Source: Acutalibacter muris (lineage in GTDB: Bacteria; Bacillota; Clostridia; Oscillospirales; Acutalibacteraceae). Taken from it: 64,000 nucleotides of DNA. Below are positions 24,745 through 34,500 of this stretch, piece after piece. The notes under the pieces were generated by a model, which did not search any database, was not told the origin of the DNA, and saw nothing but the letters and a program-made list of their open reading frames with translations. Each line of letters begins with the position of its first letter. Position 1 is the stretch's first letter. A program made the translations under genes and the position numbers. The stretch covers positions 2,170,001-2,234,000 of the forward strand of contig NZ_CP021422.1 in NCBI RefSeq assembly GCF_002201475.1. Direction: 5' to 3'.

Positions 24745-25460
24745 TTAACATCAATAACGCCTTCTTCCAAATCAACATCACACCATCTTAGTCCAGTTAC
24801 TTCGCCAACTCGTAATCCCGTACCGACCATTACCGCAAATATCGGATACCAGTTTTGTGCTTTTGGCGTGTTCTTCAGATAGTCAAGAAACAAATCCTGC
24901 TCAGGTCGTGTTAATGCCCTGCGTTTTTCCGTCTTGAAAACATGGGATTTTTTCAGCTCTCTCAATACATTGTCAGGCGGATTGTTACGAATGTAATCAT
25001 CATCAACCGCCATATCCAAAATCTGATGAAGCACGGTATGGATACTGTCAATCGTAGAAGCCTTTAATCCTCTTTTGTCGGCAAGATAATTATAGTACCG
25101 CTTAACATCAGATTTTTTCAGAGTTGAAATACGCTGTTTTCCGATATTTGGACGAACAAAAGTCTCATACATATATTTATAATTTTCAAAGGTATTGTTT
25201 TTCAATCCTCGTTTCAAAACTTTCCACAAATCAAAAAGTTCATTTACCGTAGTATAGCGGGCTTCGGTCTTAATGCCATCGCTTTTATCTTTTGCAATCT
25301 GTTCTTCCTTTGCACGAAGATCGTCTAAGTTCCTCGCATAGACATAACGCCTCTTTTTGTTTGCGTCCATCCACGAGTATTGGTAAGTACCGTTGCTTCT
25401 TTGTAATTCTCCGGTACGAAGAACTACTCTTGATTTATCCTTTCTCTTTTCCTTAGCCAT
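24735..25460 (-). pseudogene. Tn916-type tyrosine integrase, C-terminal half missing
   Basis: About 240 residues from MAKEKRKDKSRVVLRTGELQ. They contain the N-terminal three-stranded DNA-binding domain (YQYSWMDANKKRRYVYARNL), the core-binding SAM-like domain (ARYTTVNELFDLWKVLKRGL onward) and the first catalytic Arg in GTGLRVGEVTGLRW. The sequence breaks off near 24740 before the HxxR and Tyr motifs and continues as antisense of parB. It is AT-richer than its surroundings. Catalysis is impossible without the Tyr. Confidence 0.88.
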
Positions 25461-25471
25461 AAGTCACCCTC

Positions 25472-25591
25472 CTAAATATGCTTTTTACCCTTGATATAGG
25501 TATCTAATTTCTCCCGGACAATAAATACCTGATTCCCCAGCGGTATTACAAACGGGCATTGTGGATTGAATTTTGATCCCTCCCTTTGTAG
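25472..25591 (-). pseudogene. Excisionase (Xis) C-terminal remnant
   Basis: The minus frame is open for 39 codons, ending NPQCPFVIPLGNQVFIVREK and YIKGKKHI. This matches the wing end of Tn916-type Xis proteins, which precede the integrase by a few bases as here. The helical N-terminal half is absent: another coding-like minus frame of unknown origin (GTYFSIKKGDCNFKLRKSTK, about 25592-25700) takes its place. Confidence 0.55.
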
Positions 25592-25711
25592 TTATGGCTT
25601 TATCATAGCCGGGTTTCTTACAATACACAACCAACTTTTTCGTGCTTTTACGCAACTTGAAGTTGCAATCTCCCTTTTTGATGCTGAAATAAGTGCCAGC
25701 ATCAAATCCCC

Positions 25712-26086
25712 CTAAGTATAAATCAATTCCGCCATAATGACTTCTTCCACCTGAGCCTTGCAGCTATTCATCCGACCTACCCATTCCATTTGATTTTCAG
25801 CCTTTAACCGCTCCGTTATGCCCTGCCGCTGGGCGTAATCTTTTACCAACTGAAAGAACATTTCCTCGGCCTGCCGGTCAATGTCGGCAAGGTAATCATG
25901 CAGCCCACCGCCCATCCAGAGGGCCGTGTAAAGGGCCTTGCGGTGCTGCCTGATGTACCGCAGGTGCCGCTGGCCCCATACCCCTACCGGCTTTTCTTCA
26001 GCCGGTAGAGCAAGGCAGGGGAACCGGTAATCGCCCCGCATTTCATATGTACCGCCCATTTGCTCAAAAAGAGATTTTTCCATCAT
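25712..26086 (-). CDS. tnpV: TnpV family transposon-encoded protein
   Basis: This 124-residue protein matches TnpV: start MEKSLFEQMGGTYEMRGDYR, middle VWGQRHLRYIRQHRKALYTA and C-terminal GITERLKAENQMEWVGRMNS. TnpV proteins accompany large serine recombinases of the Tn4451 group; their role is not settled. Here it follows the recombinase and a small gene on the same strand. Confidence 0.85.
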   Translation of the reverse strand: MMEKSLFEQMGGTYEMRGDYRFPCLALPAEEKPVGVWGQRHLRYIRQHRKALYTALWMGGGLHDYLADIDRQAEEMFFQLVKDYAQRQGITERLKAENQMEWVGRMNSCKAQVEEVIMAELIYT

Positions 26087-26096
26087 GATACCCCCA

Positions 26097-26258
26097 TCAT
26101 CGTATTTTCACGGTCTTTGCGCTGACTGTCTTTACCAGCAATTCATCCACGCAGTTGGTGTAGCGGCCCTGGGCAATCAGTTTGTTGCGGAACTCATTCA
26201 AATAGAACACCAGCCGCCGCCACTCCGCATCATCAAGATACAAGTAATGCTTTTTCAT
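26097..26258 (-). CDS. Small transposon protein (53 residues) between the recombinase and TnpV
   Basis: MKKHYLYLDDAEWRRLVFYL continues to RYTNCVDELLVKTVSAKTVK. Small proteins of this pattern usually lie beside TnpV in Tn4451-type islands. Its start overlaps the recombinase end by 26 bp, and it ends 10 bp before tnpV. Function unknown. Confidence 0.7.
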   Translation of the reverse strand: MKKHYLYLDDAEWRRLVFYLNEFRNKLIAQGRYTNCVDELLVKTVSAKTVKIR

Positions 26259-27369
26259 CGTCCGCCCCCCTCTTTCGGGAGGGATGTTTCAGCACCCTTG
26301 CCCTGAAACACCGCTCCCCTATGTAACCGCCGAAGCGGTAACAGATACGGATGGTCTGCTCCACTCCGTCATCTGTCGCCGCCCGGTCACAAACCTCAAT
26401 GCGCTCCACCAAAAGATTGAGGTTTTCGGCGGTCAATTCCTGGATACCGGCGTACTCCGCCATCAGGTCAGCCCACTGTATCGCGTTCTGCCGGGTGTCC
26501 CTGACCTCCTGCATGGCCCGCTCCAGCGCGTCGATCTGCTCCAGAAGCTGGGCCTGCTCTGCCTGATACTTGTCTACCAGCCGGGTAAAGTTGTCATTGG
26601 AGATACGCCCGGACAGGGAATCCTCATACAGCCGGTCAAACATCCGGGTCACTTCATCATAGCGTTTCCGGGCCTGCTTCAGCTTGCCCTCGCTGCTTTT
26701 CGCCCTGCTGCCCTCCGCTTTGTCGTTCATCCTGATTGCCAGGGCAACGGCCTTGTCCCTGTCCTCATAGGCAAGCTGGGCGTGGTACTGGATGTCGGCC
26801 AAAACCGCGTCGTACAAATCATCATAGAAAATGCGGTGGTCGGTACACGCTTTCGTGTTATGGGCATAGGTGGTACAGACGTAAACCCTGTGTCGCTTTC
26901 CCGTCCAGTAGCGCAGCCCCAGCGCCTTCCCGCACGTCCCGCACTTCACCAGCCCGGAAAAAATAGATACAAAATTATCCGTCGTATCGCGCCTGCGGCT
27001 CAGAATTTTGGCGTTGGCCCCATCAAATACCTCTTGTGACACTAACGGCTCATGGGTGTTTTCTACCCGTATCTGCTCTGCTTCTGGAACCTTTTTGAAT
27101 TTTCCAACCTTAAACACGATTTCTGTTTTACACATCACAGTGTGTCCGAGATAAAGAGGATTGCTAATGATATTGCGGATAACTGTATGCGACCACTCAT
27201 ATTTGTTGGCCGGTCTTTCAAATCGTTTCTGATACTGTTTCTCCCCTCGTTGATGGAGCCACCAGGAGGGACAGGGCACTTGCTCCTGACGGAATAACGT
27301 GGCGATTTTGTTCGGCCCCATACCGGCATTGGCATACTCGAATATCCGCTTCACGATCCATGATGATGC
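26233..27369 (-). pseudogene. Large serine recombinase, N-terminal catalytic domain missing
   Basis: The sequence holds the recombinase domain (IFEYANAGMGPNKIATLF), a zinc-ribbon (FSGLVKCGTCGKALGLRYW, then CTTYAHNTKACTDH), a coiled coil and the C-terminal DUF4368-like tail (IRICYRFGGYIGERCF). The first about 150 residues with the catalytic Ser are gone. The few codons before 27369 are antisense of a second ParB gene. TnpX/TndX-type enzymes are about 550 residues; about 380 remain. It cannot catalyse strand exchange. Confidence 0.85.
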
Positions 27370-27910
27370 CATGATGGAAACCGCTGACAGCATCCGGCAG
27401 TATGGCGTTCTGGTCCCGGCGATTGCCAGACCCGACCCCAGCGGCGGCTATGAGCTGGTAGCCGGACACAGGCGGCATAGGGCCAGCGAACTGGCAGAGA
27501 AAGAAACCATGCCAGTCATTGTCCGGGATTTGGACGATGATGCTGCCACGATTATCATGGTTGACAGCAACTTGCAAAGGGAAAGCCTTCTCCCCAGCGA
27601 GAGGGCTTTTGCCTACAAGATGAAATTGGATGCCATGAAACGGCAGGCAGGTCGGCCCTCTAAAAGTTCCGCCCAACTTGGGCGGAATTTTGAAGGTAAG
27701 TAATCCAGAGAAATTTTAGCGGAACAGGTTGGGCAAAGCCGGAACCAGATTTCGCGCTACATTCGTCTGACCGAGTTAATCCCCGAACTGCTGAACATGG
27801 TGGACGAAAAGAAAATTGCCCTGAACCCAGCCTATGAGCTGTCCTTTCTCAAAAAAGAAGAACAGACACAGCTTTTGGACGCGATGGACAGCGAACAGGC
27901 TAAACTGTTA
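27360..27910 (+). pseudogene. Second ParB-like gene, truncated at both ends with an internal TAA
   Basis: FTIHDDAMMETADSIRQYG starts in mid-domain. The GHRRHR box (GGYELVAGHRRHRASELAEK) is present. TAA stops the frame at 27700-27702, where relatives read GKS-SREILAEQVGQS. The same frame continues with NQISRYIRLTELIPELLNM and breaks off near 27910. It is a different subfamily from the ParB at 23815. One junction is shared with the serine recombinase. Confidence 0.85.
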
Positions 27911-28006
27911 CTCATAATCAAACCTCAACCTCCTTTGCAATTACATTGTATTGGAAATCAAAGAAAACTTGTAGTTTGCGACCGGATACACCGTACAACG
28001 CAAAAA

Positions 28007-28040
28007 AGACCTTGAAAGGTATTATCCTCTCAAGGTCTTA
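28007..28040 (-). terminator. Terminator of the greA-lysS operon
   Basis: AAGACCTTGA / TCAAGGTCTT perfect 10-bp stem. Read on the minus strand it is followed by TTTTTT. It lies about 135 bp after the lysS stop. Confidence 0.75.
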
Positions 28041-28176
28041 ATCTTAGAAATTATGCGATTTTTCAGCCTCTGCACACTTTCCTGCACCAAATGATGTAAA
28101 TTTGATGTAGATGTGTACTGATGGGGCGTATCCCGGCATTAAAGTACATCCCGTTTTACCGGGGAAACGATACATC

Positions 28177-30114
28177 TTAATAGAGCTTTGCGCCTGCCGG
28201 AATGTGGTTGTCTACCATCAGAAGATGGAGTTTTTCTGCACCTTCCTCCTTGTGAACAGCGCTTATCAGCATACCGCAGGAATCAATACCCATCATCGGT
28301 CTTGGCGGAAGATTGGTGATAGCGATACAAGTCTTGCCGACCAATTCTTCCGGCTCGTAATACTCGTGAATACCGCTTAAAATCGTCCTGTTTTCGCCTG
28401 TGCCATCGTCTAATGTAAACTTTAAGAGTTTCTTTGACTTCGGTACGGCTTCACATTCAAGCACCTTTACGACTCTGAAATCCGATTTAGAGAAAGTCTC
28501 AAAATCAACGAAATCCTTGAATAGAGGCTCAATCTCTACCTTAGAAAAATCAATCTTCTCCGGCTCTGTGTTTACATCATTTGCAACCGCCTGAACAGCC
28601 TTGTGGCTTACATCATTTTTCTTATTTACACCATCTAAGGTCTTCATTGTCGGGAACAACAGCACATCCCTAATAGAAGCCGCACCCGTAAGCAGCATTA
28701 CAAGCCTGTCCACGCCCATGCCCATGCCGCCCGTGGGCGGCAGACCATACTCCAGGGCGGTGAGGAAATCCTCATCTACATCGCAGGCTTCGTCGTCGCC
28801 GGCGGCCTTCTGGGCGGCCTGGGCTTCAAAGCGCTGGCGCTGGTCCATGGGGTCATTTAGCTCGCTGAAGGCGTTGGCGTACTCGCGGCCGCAGATGAAC
28901 AGCTCGAAGCGCTGGGTGTACTCGGGGTTCTCCGGGTCTTTCTTGGCAAGGGGCGAGATGTCCACCGGGTGACCGGTCAGGAAGGTGGGCTGCACCAGCT
29001 TTTCCTCGCAGTATTTCTCGAAAAAGAGGTTCAGTATCTCGCCCTTCTTGTGCCGCTGCTCGTATTCTATATGGTGCTGGTCCGCAAGCTTCCGGGCCTC
29101 CTCGAGGCTCTCCACCTTAGTGAAGTCCACCCCGGCGTACTGCTTTACGGCCTCTGACATACTTATTCTTGCGAAAGGCTTGTCCAGGTCAATCTCCACG
29201 CCGTCGCGCTCCACCCTGCCGGTGCCCAGCACCTTGTGGGCAACAAAGCGGATAAGCCCCTCGGTCTGGTCCATCATGCCGTTTATGTCGGTGTAAGCCT
29301 GATAGAACTCCAGCATGGTGTACTCCGGGTTGTGAAAGGTGTCCATACCCTCGTTGCGGAATACCCGGTCCATCTCGTACACCCGGTCAAAGCCGCCCAC
29401 TATCAGCCGCTTCAGGTGCAGCTCCAGGGCTATGCGCAGGTACATTTCCATGTTCAGGGTATTGTGGTGTGTGATGAAGGGCCGCGCCGCCGCGCCGCCC
29501 GCCTGGGTGTGCAGCACAGGGGTTTCCACCTCAAGAAAATCCTGGCCGTCCAGGTATTCCCTGATGGCGCTGATTATCCTTGAGCGCTTTACGAATACCT
29601 CCCGCACCTCCGGGTTCATGATAAGGTCCAGGTAGCGCTGGCGGTACCTGGCATCGGTGTTTGTCAGACCGTGGTACTTCTCCGGCAGGGGCAGCAGCGC
29701 CTTTGAGAGTATGGTAAGCTCAAGGGCTTTCACCGATATCTCTCCCCGCTGGGTGCGGAAAACCTCACCCTTGACGCCCACGACGTCTCCGATGTCAAGA
29801 GAGGCCTGCAGGGCCTTATAGCTCTCCTCCCCCATCACGTCTATCTTTGCGTATATCTGCACACGCCCGGAGCTGTCCTGGAGGTCCATAAAGGCCACCT
29901 TGCCCATGCCCCTACGGCTCATTATGCGCCCGGCGACACGCACCTCCTTGCCCTCTACCTCCTCGAACCTCTCCAGTATCTCCTGGGCCTTTATGTCCAC
30001 GTCAAAGCGTGTGTGCAGATATGGGTCGCTGCCCTGTTTCTGCATATTTTCAAGCTTATCTCTGCGTATCTTTAATATCTCACTCAGCTCCTGGGGCTGT
30101 GCCTTTTCCGCCAT
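28177..30114 (-). CDS. lysS: Lysyl-tRNA synthetase with C-terminal tRNA-binding domain
   Basis: The 645-residue class II enzyme charges tRNA-Lys. An OB-fold anticodon-binding domain (about 50-150) precedes the catalytic core: motif 1 around RQRYLDLIMNPEVREVFVKR, motif 2 FRNEGMD and motif 3 GMGMGVDRLVMLL. Residues about 535-645 form an extra EMAPII/Trbp111-like tRNA-binding domain (DFRVVKVLECEAVPKSKKLL). Typical LysRS has about 500 residues. The last about 170 codons are visibly AT-richer than the rest, and mobile-element debris ends just beyond the stop. greA is 43 bp upstream. Confidence 0.93.
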   Translation of the reverse strand: MAEKAQPQELSEILKIRRDKLENMQKQGSDPYLHTRFDVDIKAQEILERFEEVEGKEVRVAGRIMSRRGMGKVAFMDLQDSSGRVQIYAKIDVMGEESYKALQASLDIGDVVGVKGEVFRTQRGEISVKALELTILSKALLPLPEKYHGLTNTDARYRQRYLDLIMNPEVREVFVKRSRIISAIREYLDGQDFLEVETPVLHTQAGGAAARPFITHHNTLNMEMYLRIALELHLKRLIVGGFDRVYEMDRVFRNEGMDTFHNPEYTMLEFYQAYTDINGMMDQTEGLIRFVAHKVLGTGRVERDGVEIDLDKPFARISMSEAVKQYAGVDFTKVESLEEARKLADQHHIEYEQRHKKGEILNLFFEKYCEEKLVQPTFLTGHPVDISPLAKKDPENPEYTQRFELFICGREYANAFSELNDPMDQRQRFEAQAAQKAAGDDEACDVDEDFLTALEYGLPPTGGMGMGVDRLVMLLTGAASIRDVLLFPTMKTLDGVNKKNDVSHKAVQAVANDVNTEPEKIDFSKVEIEPLFKDFVDFETFSKSDFRVVKVLECEAVPKSKKLLKFTLDDGTGENRTILSGIHEYYEPEELVGKTCIAITNLPPRPMMGIDSCGMLISAVHKEEGAEKLHLLMVDNHIPAGAKLY

Positions 30115-30157
30115 TCTTCCCTCTCCCTTTTATCTAAAAGTATCTTTCTGCATATAG

Positions 30158-30640
30158 TCAGCTGATAGAGTTCACCACATATGTCGCCATGCCCGCGGGG
30201 GCCTCTACCACTACGGTCTGATTCACCACGGCCCCGATAAGGGCTTGGCCCACAGCGGATTCGTCGGATATCTTTCCGTTCCTGGGGTCGGCCTCGTTGG
30301 AGCCCACTATGCGCAGGGTGCGCTCGCTCTGCCTGCCGCTTGGGGAGGTAACGCTCACCTCGACGGTGGAACCGATATGCACGGTCTCGTTACCCAGGGC
30401 CTCCTCGTCTATTACCACGGCGTTTTTCAGCATCATCTCAACGTCCGCGATGCGGGCCTCCACCACGGCCTGGTCGTTTTTGGCTTCGTCATATTCGCTG
30501 TTCTCGGACAGGTCCCCGAAGGACAGGGCTACTTTTATCTTTTCAGAGACCTCCTTGCGCCGCACCATTATCAGATAGTCGCGCTCTTTCTCCAGGTCCT
30601 TTAATCCTTCTTTAGTAACAAAAAACTGCTTCTCAGCCAT
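30158..30640 (-). CDS. greA: Transcription elongation factor GreA
   Basis: The 160-residue protein has an N-terminal coiled coil (GLKDLEKERDYLIMVRRKEV, with acidic tip residues in LSENSEYDEAK) and a C-terminal FKBP-like domain. GreA stimulates transcript cleavage by backtracked RNA polymerase. I chose ATG 30640; a GTG two codons upstream is too close to AAAGGA. It is first in an operon with lysS. Confidence 0.93.
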   Translation of the reverse strand: MAEKQFFVTKEGLKDLEKERDYLIMVRRKEVSEKIKVALSFGDLSENSEYDEAKNDQAVVEARIADVEMMLKNAVVIDEEALGNETVHIGSTVEVSVTSPSGRQSERTLRIVGSNEADPRNGKISDESAVGQALIGAVVNQTVVVEAPAGMATYVVNSIS

Positions 30641-30720
30641 GCTCACATTTTCCTTTCCGTAGCGGCTATGCCGTTGTCATCCATATATTATACCCCCTGT
30701 GAGCCCTTTTGTCAAGGGAA

Positions 30721-30746
30721 AAGGCCGGGCTTATTGCCCGGCCTTT
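30721..30746 (-). terminator. Terminator of the cell wall hydrolase gene
   Basis: AAGGCCGGGC / GCCCGGCCTT 10-bp stem with a 6-nt loop, with Ts on the minus-strand side. Confidence 0.8.
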
Positions 30747-30763
30747 CCCCTCATATCTCAGTA

Positions 30764-31462
30764 TCAGGTGTAGCAGAAATAAATGGTGGTCCCCAATATG
30801 CTGTCGTAGTAGCTGGTATAAACCCCGCTGCCGGATATCACCCCGTTCTGGCCGGTGACATTGTCCGGGCAGGTGCTGCCGTTTTCCAGCACGTATCTGG
30901 CGTTCTCTATGGATTTCTTCGTCGGGGTATAGTGAATCATGCCGTTATACACCGGTCCATACTGCCCGGGCTGGTATATGACCTCTCGGATGGTGTTGGG
31001 GAAATGCTTGCTTTTCACCCGGTTGAGCACCACGCTGCCCACCATCCTCTGGACCCAGTCAGGTATCCAGTCGCAGCCCGCCTCGGCGTTGATTATCCTG
31101 GCCAGCAGGTCCAGGTCCTCCTCGGTGTAGCTGGGCTTTGGCTTTTTGGCCGCCTCAATAGCCGCCAAAATTTCCTTTGCCGTGGTATAGTCGGTAAAGT
31201 AGCTGGTCTTCTGATAGGGCAGCTTTTTGTCGTCGATCTTCATGTTGCGCTGCTGCTCGTAAATAGCGCCCACCTGCATGGCGTAGGTGCCGCCATTCTT
31301 CAGGGCCCGGAGCATCAGGGTCATATAGTCCGCCTTCGGATCATAGCCGGTCACCTCAATGTAGCTATTGAGACCCGAGCCTTTTGCCGACACGCCGGTA
31401 CCCATTATGGGTAAAACCGTCAGAGCAATCGCCAGCACCGCCGCCAGAAGTCTTTTCTTCAT
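30764..31462 (-). CDS. SleB-type cell wall hydrolase, secreted
   Basis: The 232-residue protein has a signal peptide (MKKRLLAAVLAIALTVLPIM, cleavage near VSA-KG) and a C-terminal Hydrolase_2/SleB domain (about 115-232). The catalytic Glu is in LLARIINAEAGCDW, and YQPGQYGPV and FCYT are typical of the family. These are lytic transglycosylase-like enzymes that cut spore cortex peptidoglycan during germination. There is no separate peptidoglycan-binding domain. It is monocistronic with its own terminator. Confidence 0.87.
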   Translation of the reverse strand: MKKRLLAAVLAIALTVLPIMGTGVSAKGSGLNSYIEVTGYDPKADYMTLMLRALKNGGTYAMQVGAIYEQQRNMKIDDKKLPYQKTSYFTDYTTAKEILAAIEAAKKPKPSYTEEDLDLLARIINAEAGCDWIPDWVQRMVGSVVLNRVKSKHFPNTIREVIYQPGQYGPVYNGMIHYTPTKKSIENARYVLENGSTCPDNVTGQNGVISGSGVYTSYYDSILGTTIYFCYT

Positions 31463-31637
31463 ATGAGCACAATCCTTTCGTTAGGGGACAAGGGCTCGTC
31501 CCCATATATTTCGGTCTGGTTACAATTCCCATTCTATGCCTTTGCAGGATAATTTATGCAAAAGCTTTACTAAGAATTTCCAGTATCCCAGGCCGATGGC
31601 TCATATTGTACCACTGGCTAGCGTGATATTATGTCGA

Positions 31638-32099
31638 TTACTCTGCGTACTCCATATCTTTCGGGGCCCAGTCTTTCAGCACCTCCAGCATATCTTTAGC
31701 CACTTCCCTGGCCCCCGGGAGGTCGTGCTCAAGATAATTGCCGCACTCCTGCCGCTTGCTGCCGGGTATAACACCGTCGAAGGTGGAGATGAATTTGAAG
31801 GACTCCTGCACCAGCTTTATTGCCTGCTCCTTACTCACGCTGTCCCGAAGGAGCAGGTAGAAGCCGGTGCGGCAGCCCATGGGCCCTACGTATATAACGC
31901 TGTCCGAGAGCTCCGTGTTCCTGGCATAGGTGGCAAACAGGTGCTCAAAGGTGTGCAGCTGTCCGTTATTCAGATAGTCGCCCATATTGGGCTTCTTCAT
32001 ACGGATATCATAGGTGATAACGTCTCCGTCGACCCGGGAGACGTACATTCCCTTCTCCAGTTTGTCGTGGTTTACTGTAAAGCTTGCTATAGTTTTCAT
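31638..32099 (-). CDS. luxS: S-ribosylhomocysteine lyase LuxS
   Basis: The 153-residue metalloenzyme cleaves S-ribosylhomocysteine to homocysteine and the AI-2 precursor in the activated methyl cycle. The metal site HTFEHLFAT and the third ligand Cys in QECGNYLEHDL are both present; CRTGFYLL contains the catalytic Cys. It lies downstream of and close to the GH3 gene on the same strand and may be cotranscribed. metK, which feeds the same cycle, is 6 kb away. Confidence 0.96.
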   Translation of the reverse strand: MKTIASFTVNHDKLEKGMYVSRVDGDVITYDIRMKKPNMGDYLNNGQLHTFEHLFATYARNTELSDSVIYVGPMGCRTGFYLLLRDSVSKEQAIKLVQESFKFISTFDGVIPGSKRQECGNYLEHDLPGAREVAKDMLEVLKDWAPKDMEYAE

Positions 32100-32125
32100 T
32101 CTTACTGCCTTTCTATACTAAAAGA

Positions 32126-34381
32126 TTATTGAGCGTTTAGTGCGTCGATAAGCTGCTGCAAACCTGCCGCAACCTCCGGCGCGCCGCCAGCGAACATTAT
32201 AATACCGCGCAGCGGCATATACTGCATCATTGCCTGCATGGCCTCCGCCCCCATGGGGTTCGCGTCAGACTCCTCCGCCTCCTGCATGGGGTTCATGGCC
32301 TGCATCATCTGGCCCACCATCTGGGCGCCCTTGGGGTCGGCCATGATGTCGCCGATGGTGCTGTTGAAGCTATAGGTCCTCTTTATCTGCTGGGTACTCT
32401 CCACCTCCACCTTGGCGCAAAGCTGTATATCACGGCTGGACCTGCCTATCATGACGGTAAAGCTGCCAGTCTCCACATGCCAGTCGTTTATATCCACGTT
32501 ATAGTAGGCAAAGGCCCGCTTGTCAAGGGTGAAGGCGACGGTCTTCTCCTGGCCGGGGGCCAGCTCCACCTTATCAAAGCCCTTGAGCTCCTTTACGGGG
32601 CGTATGGCTGTGCTCTGGTCATCGGATACGTAGAGCTGTACTATCTCCTTACCGGCGCGGTCCCCCACGTTCTTCACCTTTACAGTGACAGTCAGGGTGT
32701 CGGTGTCCTTCATACTGGTCTTGTCCAAGGTCAGATCGCTGTACTCGTACTGGGTGTAGCTCAAGCCGTGGCCGAAGGGGAACAGCACCGGCATATCTTT
32801 TTTGTCATAGTAGCGGTAGCCCACGAAGATGCCTTCTCTATACTCGGTGCGGTCTCCCTCGCCCAGGTAGTAGAGGTACGAGGGGTTGTCTTCAAGCCTC
32901 AGTGGGAAGGTCTCGGCCAGCTTGCCGCAGGGGTTGGCGCGGCCATAGAGCAGGTCCACCACGGCGGGGCCCACGGACTCGCCGCCAAGATAGGCATAGA
33001 GCACGCCGCGCACCTCGTCTATCCAGGGCATCTCGATGGCGCTGCCGCACTCCACCACCACAACGGTGTTGGGCTGGGCCTTTACCACCTCCCGCAGCAG
33101 CTTCTCCTGGCAGGCGGGTATCTTCATGTCGGCCCGGTCGAAGCCCTCGCTCTCCATGGCGTCGGTGATGCCGATAAAGACAACCGCCGCCTGGGCCTCC
33201 CGGGCGGTCTTTACAGCCTGGGAGATGAGCTCGTCGTCGGGCTCCTGGGTCTTGGTGTCATAGCCCTGGGCGTAGGTAACGCCGTACTCCTTTGCGGCTT
33301 CCACGGAGCCGGAAACCTTGTAGCTGTTCACATGGGAGCTGCCGCCGCCCTGGAACCTTGGTTCACTGGCAAACTTGCCGATGAACGCCACCTTGTCCTC
33401 TTTCTTCAGTGGCAGTATGCCGTCGTTCTTCAGCAGTACCATAGATTCTGCCGCCATCTGCCTGGCCTTCTCGTGATGGCCCTCATAGTCGAATTTCGTA
33501 TCAGGCTTGCGGTTCTCTATGTACTTGAACACAAAGGCAAGTATGCGCTCCACGGCAGCGTCCAGGTCACTTTCCTTCATCTCTCCGGCCTTTACCGCCG
33601 CTATGAGCTTTTTGGTGTTTCCGTTGCCGGGGCCGGGCATCTCCAGGTCCATGCCTGCGGGCACGCCCTTTACCCGGTCGTTTACGGCTCCCCAGTCGCT
33701 CATCACAGCGCCCTCAAATCCCCACTCATCCCGGAGTATCTCTGTTAATAGCCTGTGGCTCTCAGACGCATACTCACCGTTTAGCCTATTATAGGAGCAC
33801 ATGACAGTCCAGGGCTTTGCCTGCTTCACCGACTTCTCAAAGGCGGGCAGGTATATCTCCCGGAGGGTGCGCTCGTCCACCTGGCTGGAGCTCGTCATAC
33901 GGCGGTGCTCCTGGGAGTTTGCCGCGAAATGCTTTAGGCTTGTGCCCACGTTCTTGCTCTGCACGCCGCTTATATAGGCCGCGGAGAGCTCTCCGGCCAG
34001 ATACGGGTCCTCGGAAAAATATTCGAAGTTGCGCCCGCATAAGGGGCTGCGCTTGATGTTCACCGCCGGGCCCAGCAGCACCGCCACGTCCTCGGCCTGG
34101 CACTCGTCGCCCAAGTATTCGCCGGACTCGCGAAGAAGCTCCCGGTCAAAGGAGCAGGCCACGCAGGAGCCGGTGGGATAACTTATGGCCTTGACAGAGG
34201 CGTTCAGTCCCAGATGGTCGGTCTCCCCCGCCTGCTTGCGCAGGCCGCAGGGGCCGTCTGTAACCATTACCGAGGGGATCCCCAGGCGCTCGAGACCCTC
34301 CACGTGCCAGAAGTCCGCGCCGGAGCAGAATTTGGCCTTCTCCTCCAGAGTCATTTGCGTTATCAGTTGTTTGATGTCCAT
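32126..34381 (-). CDS. GH3 beta-glucosidase
   Basis: About 751 residues. The GH3 (alpha/beta)8 domain is N-terminal, with the nucleophile Asp in GAVMSDWGAV (about residue 230). The alpha/beta sandwich contains the catalytic loop region, and a C-terminal fibronectin III-like domain follows (about 560-640: VKNVGDRAGKEIVQLYVSDD). No signal peptide is seen, so it is cytosolic. An Ala/Met-rich tail (MQAMNPMQEAEES) follows the Fn3-like domain. I took ATG 34381 over the 13-codon longer form because MDIKQLITQMTLEEKAKF is the usual start. Confidence 0.92.
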   Translation of the reverse strand: MDIKQLITQMTLEEKAKFCSGADFWHVEGLERLGIPSVMVTDGPCGLRKQAGETDHLGLNASVKAISYPTGSCVACSFDRELLRESGEYLGDECQAEDVAVLLGPAVNIKRSPLCGRNFEYFSEDPYLAGELSAAYISGVQSKNVGTSLKHFAANSQEHRRMTSSSQVDERTLREIYLPAFEKSVKQAKPWTVMCSYNRLNGEYASESHRLLTEILRDEWGFEGAVMSDWGAVNDRVKGVPAGMDLEMPGPGNGNTKKLIAAVKAGEMKESDLDAAVERILAFVFKYIENRKPDTKFDYEGHHEKARQMAAESMVLLKNDGILPLKKEDKVAFIGKFASEPRFQGGGSSHVNSYKVSGSVEAAKEYGVTYAQGYDTKTQEPDDELISQAVKTAREAQAAVVFIGITDAMESEGFDRADMKIPACQEKLLREVVKAQPNTVVVVECGSAIEMPWIDEVRGVLYAYLGGESVGPAVVDLLYGRANPCGKLAETFPLRLEDNPSYLYYLGEGDRTEYREGIFVGYRYYDKKDMPVLFPFGHGLSYTQYEYSDLTLDKTSMKDTDTLTVTVKVKNVGDRAGKEIVQLYVSDDQSTAIRPVKELKGFDKVELAPGQEKTVAFTLDKRAFAYYNVDINDWHVETGSFTVMIGRSSRDIQLCAKVEVESTQQIKRTYSFNSTIGDIMADPKGAQMVGQMMQAMNPMQEAEESDANPMGAEAMQAMMQYMPLRGIIMFAGGAPEVAAGLQQLIDALNAQ

Positions 34382-34500
34382 TACTAAAATGCACCCCTTT
34401 CTGTTAAATATTTCGGGCAATATTATTTTACCACAGAAGGCAGCAAATGTCTACAATATATTGGAGGCGCGGGGAGTTTTTTCTTATCCAAGGCCACTCT

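Noticed and set aside
32477..33748. Long plus-strand open frame (423 codons) opposite the GH3 gene
   Set aside because: Antisense of an intact glycosidase; His/Gly/Val-rich low-information translation with no recognisable motif.
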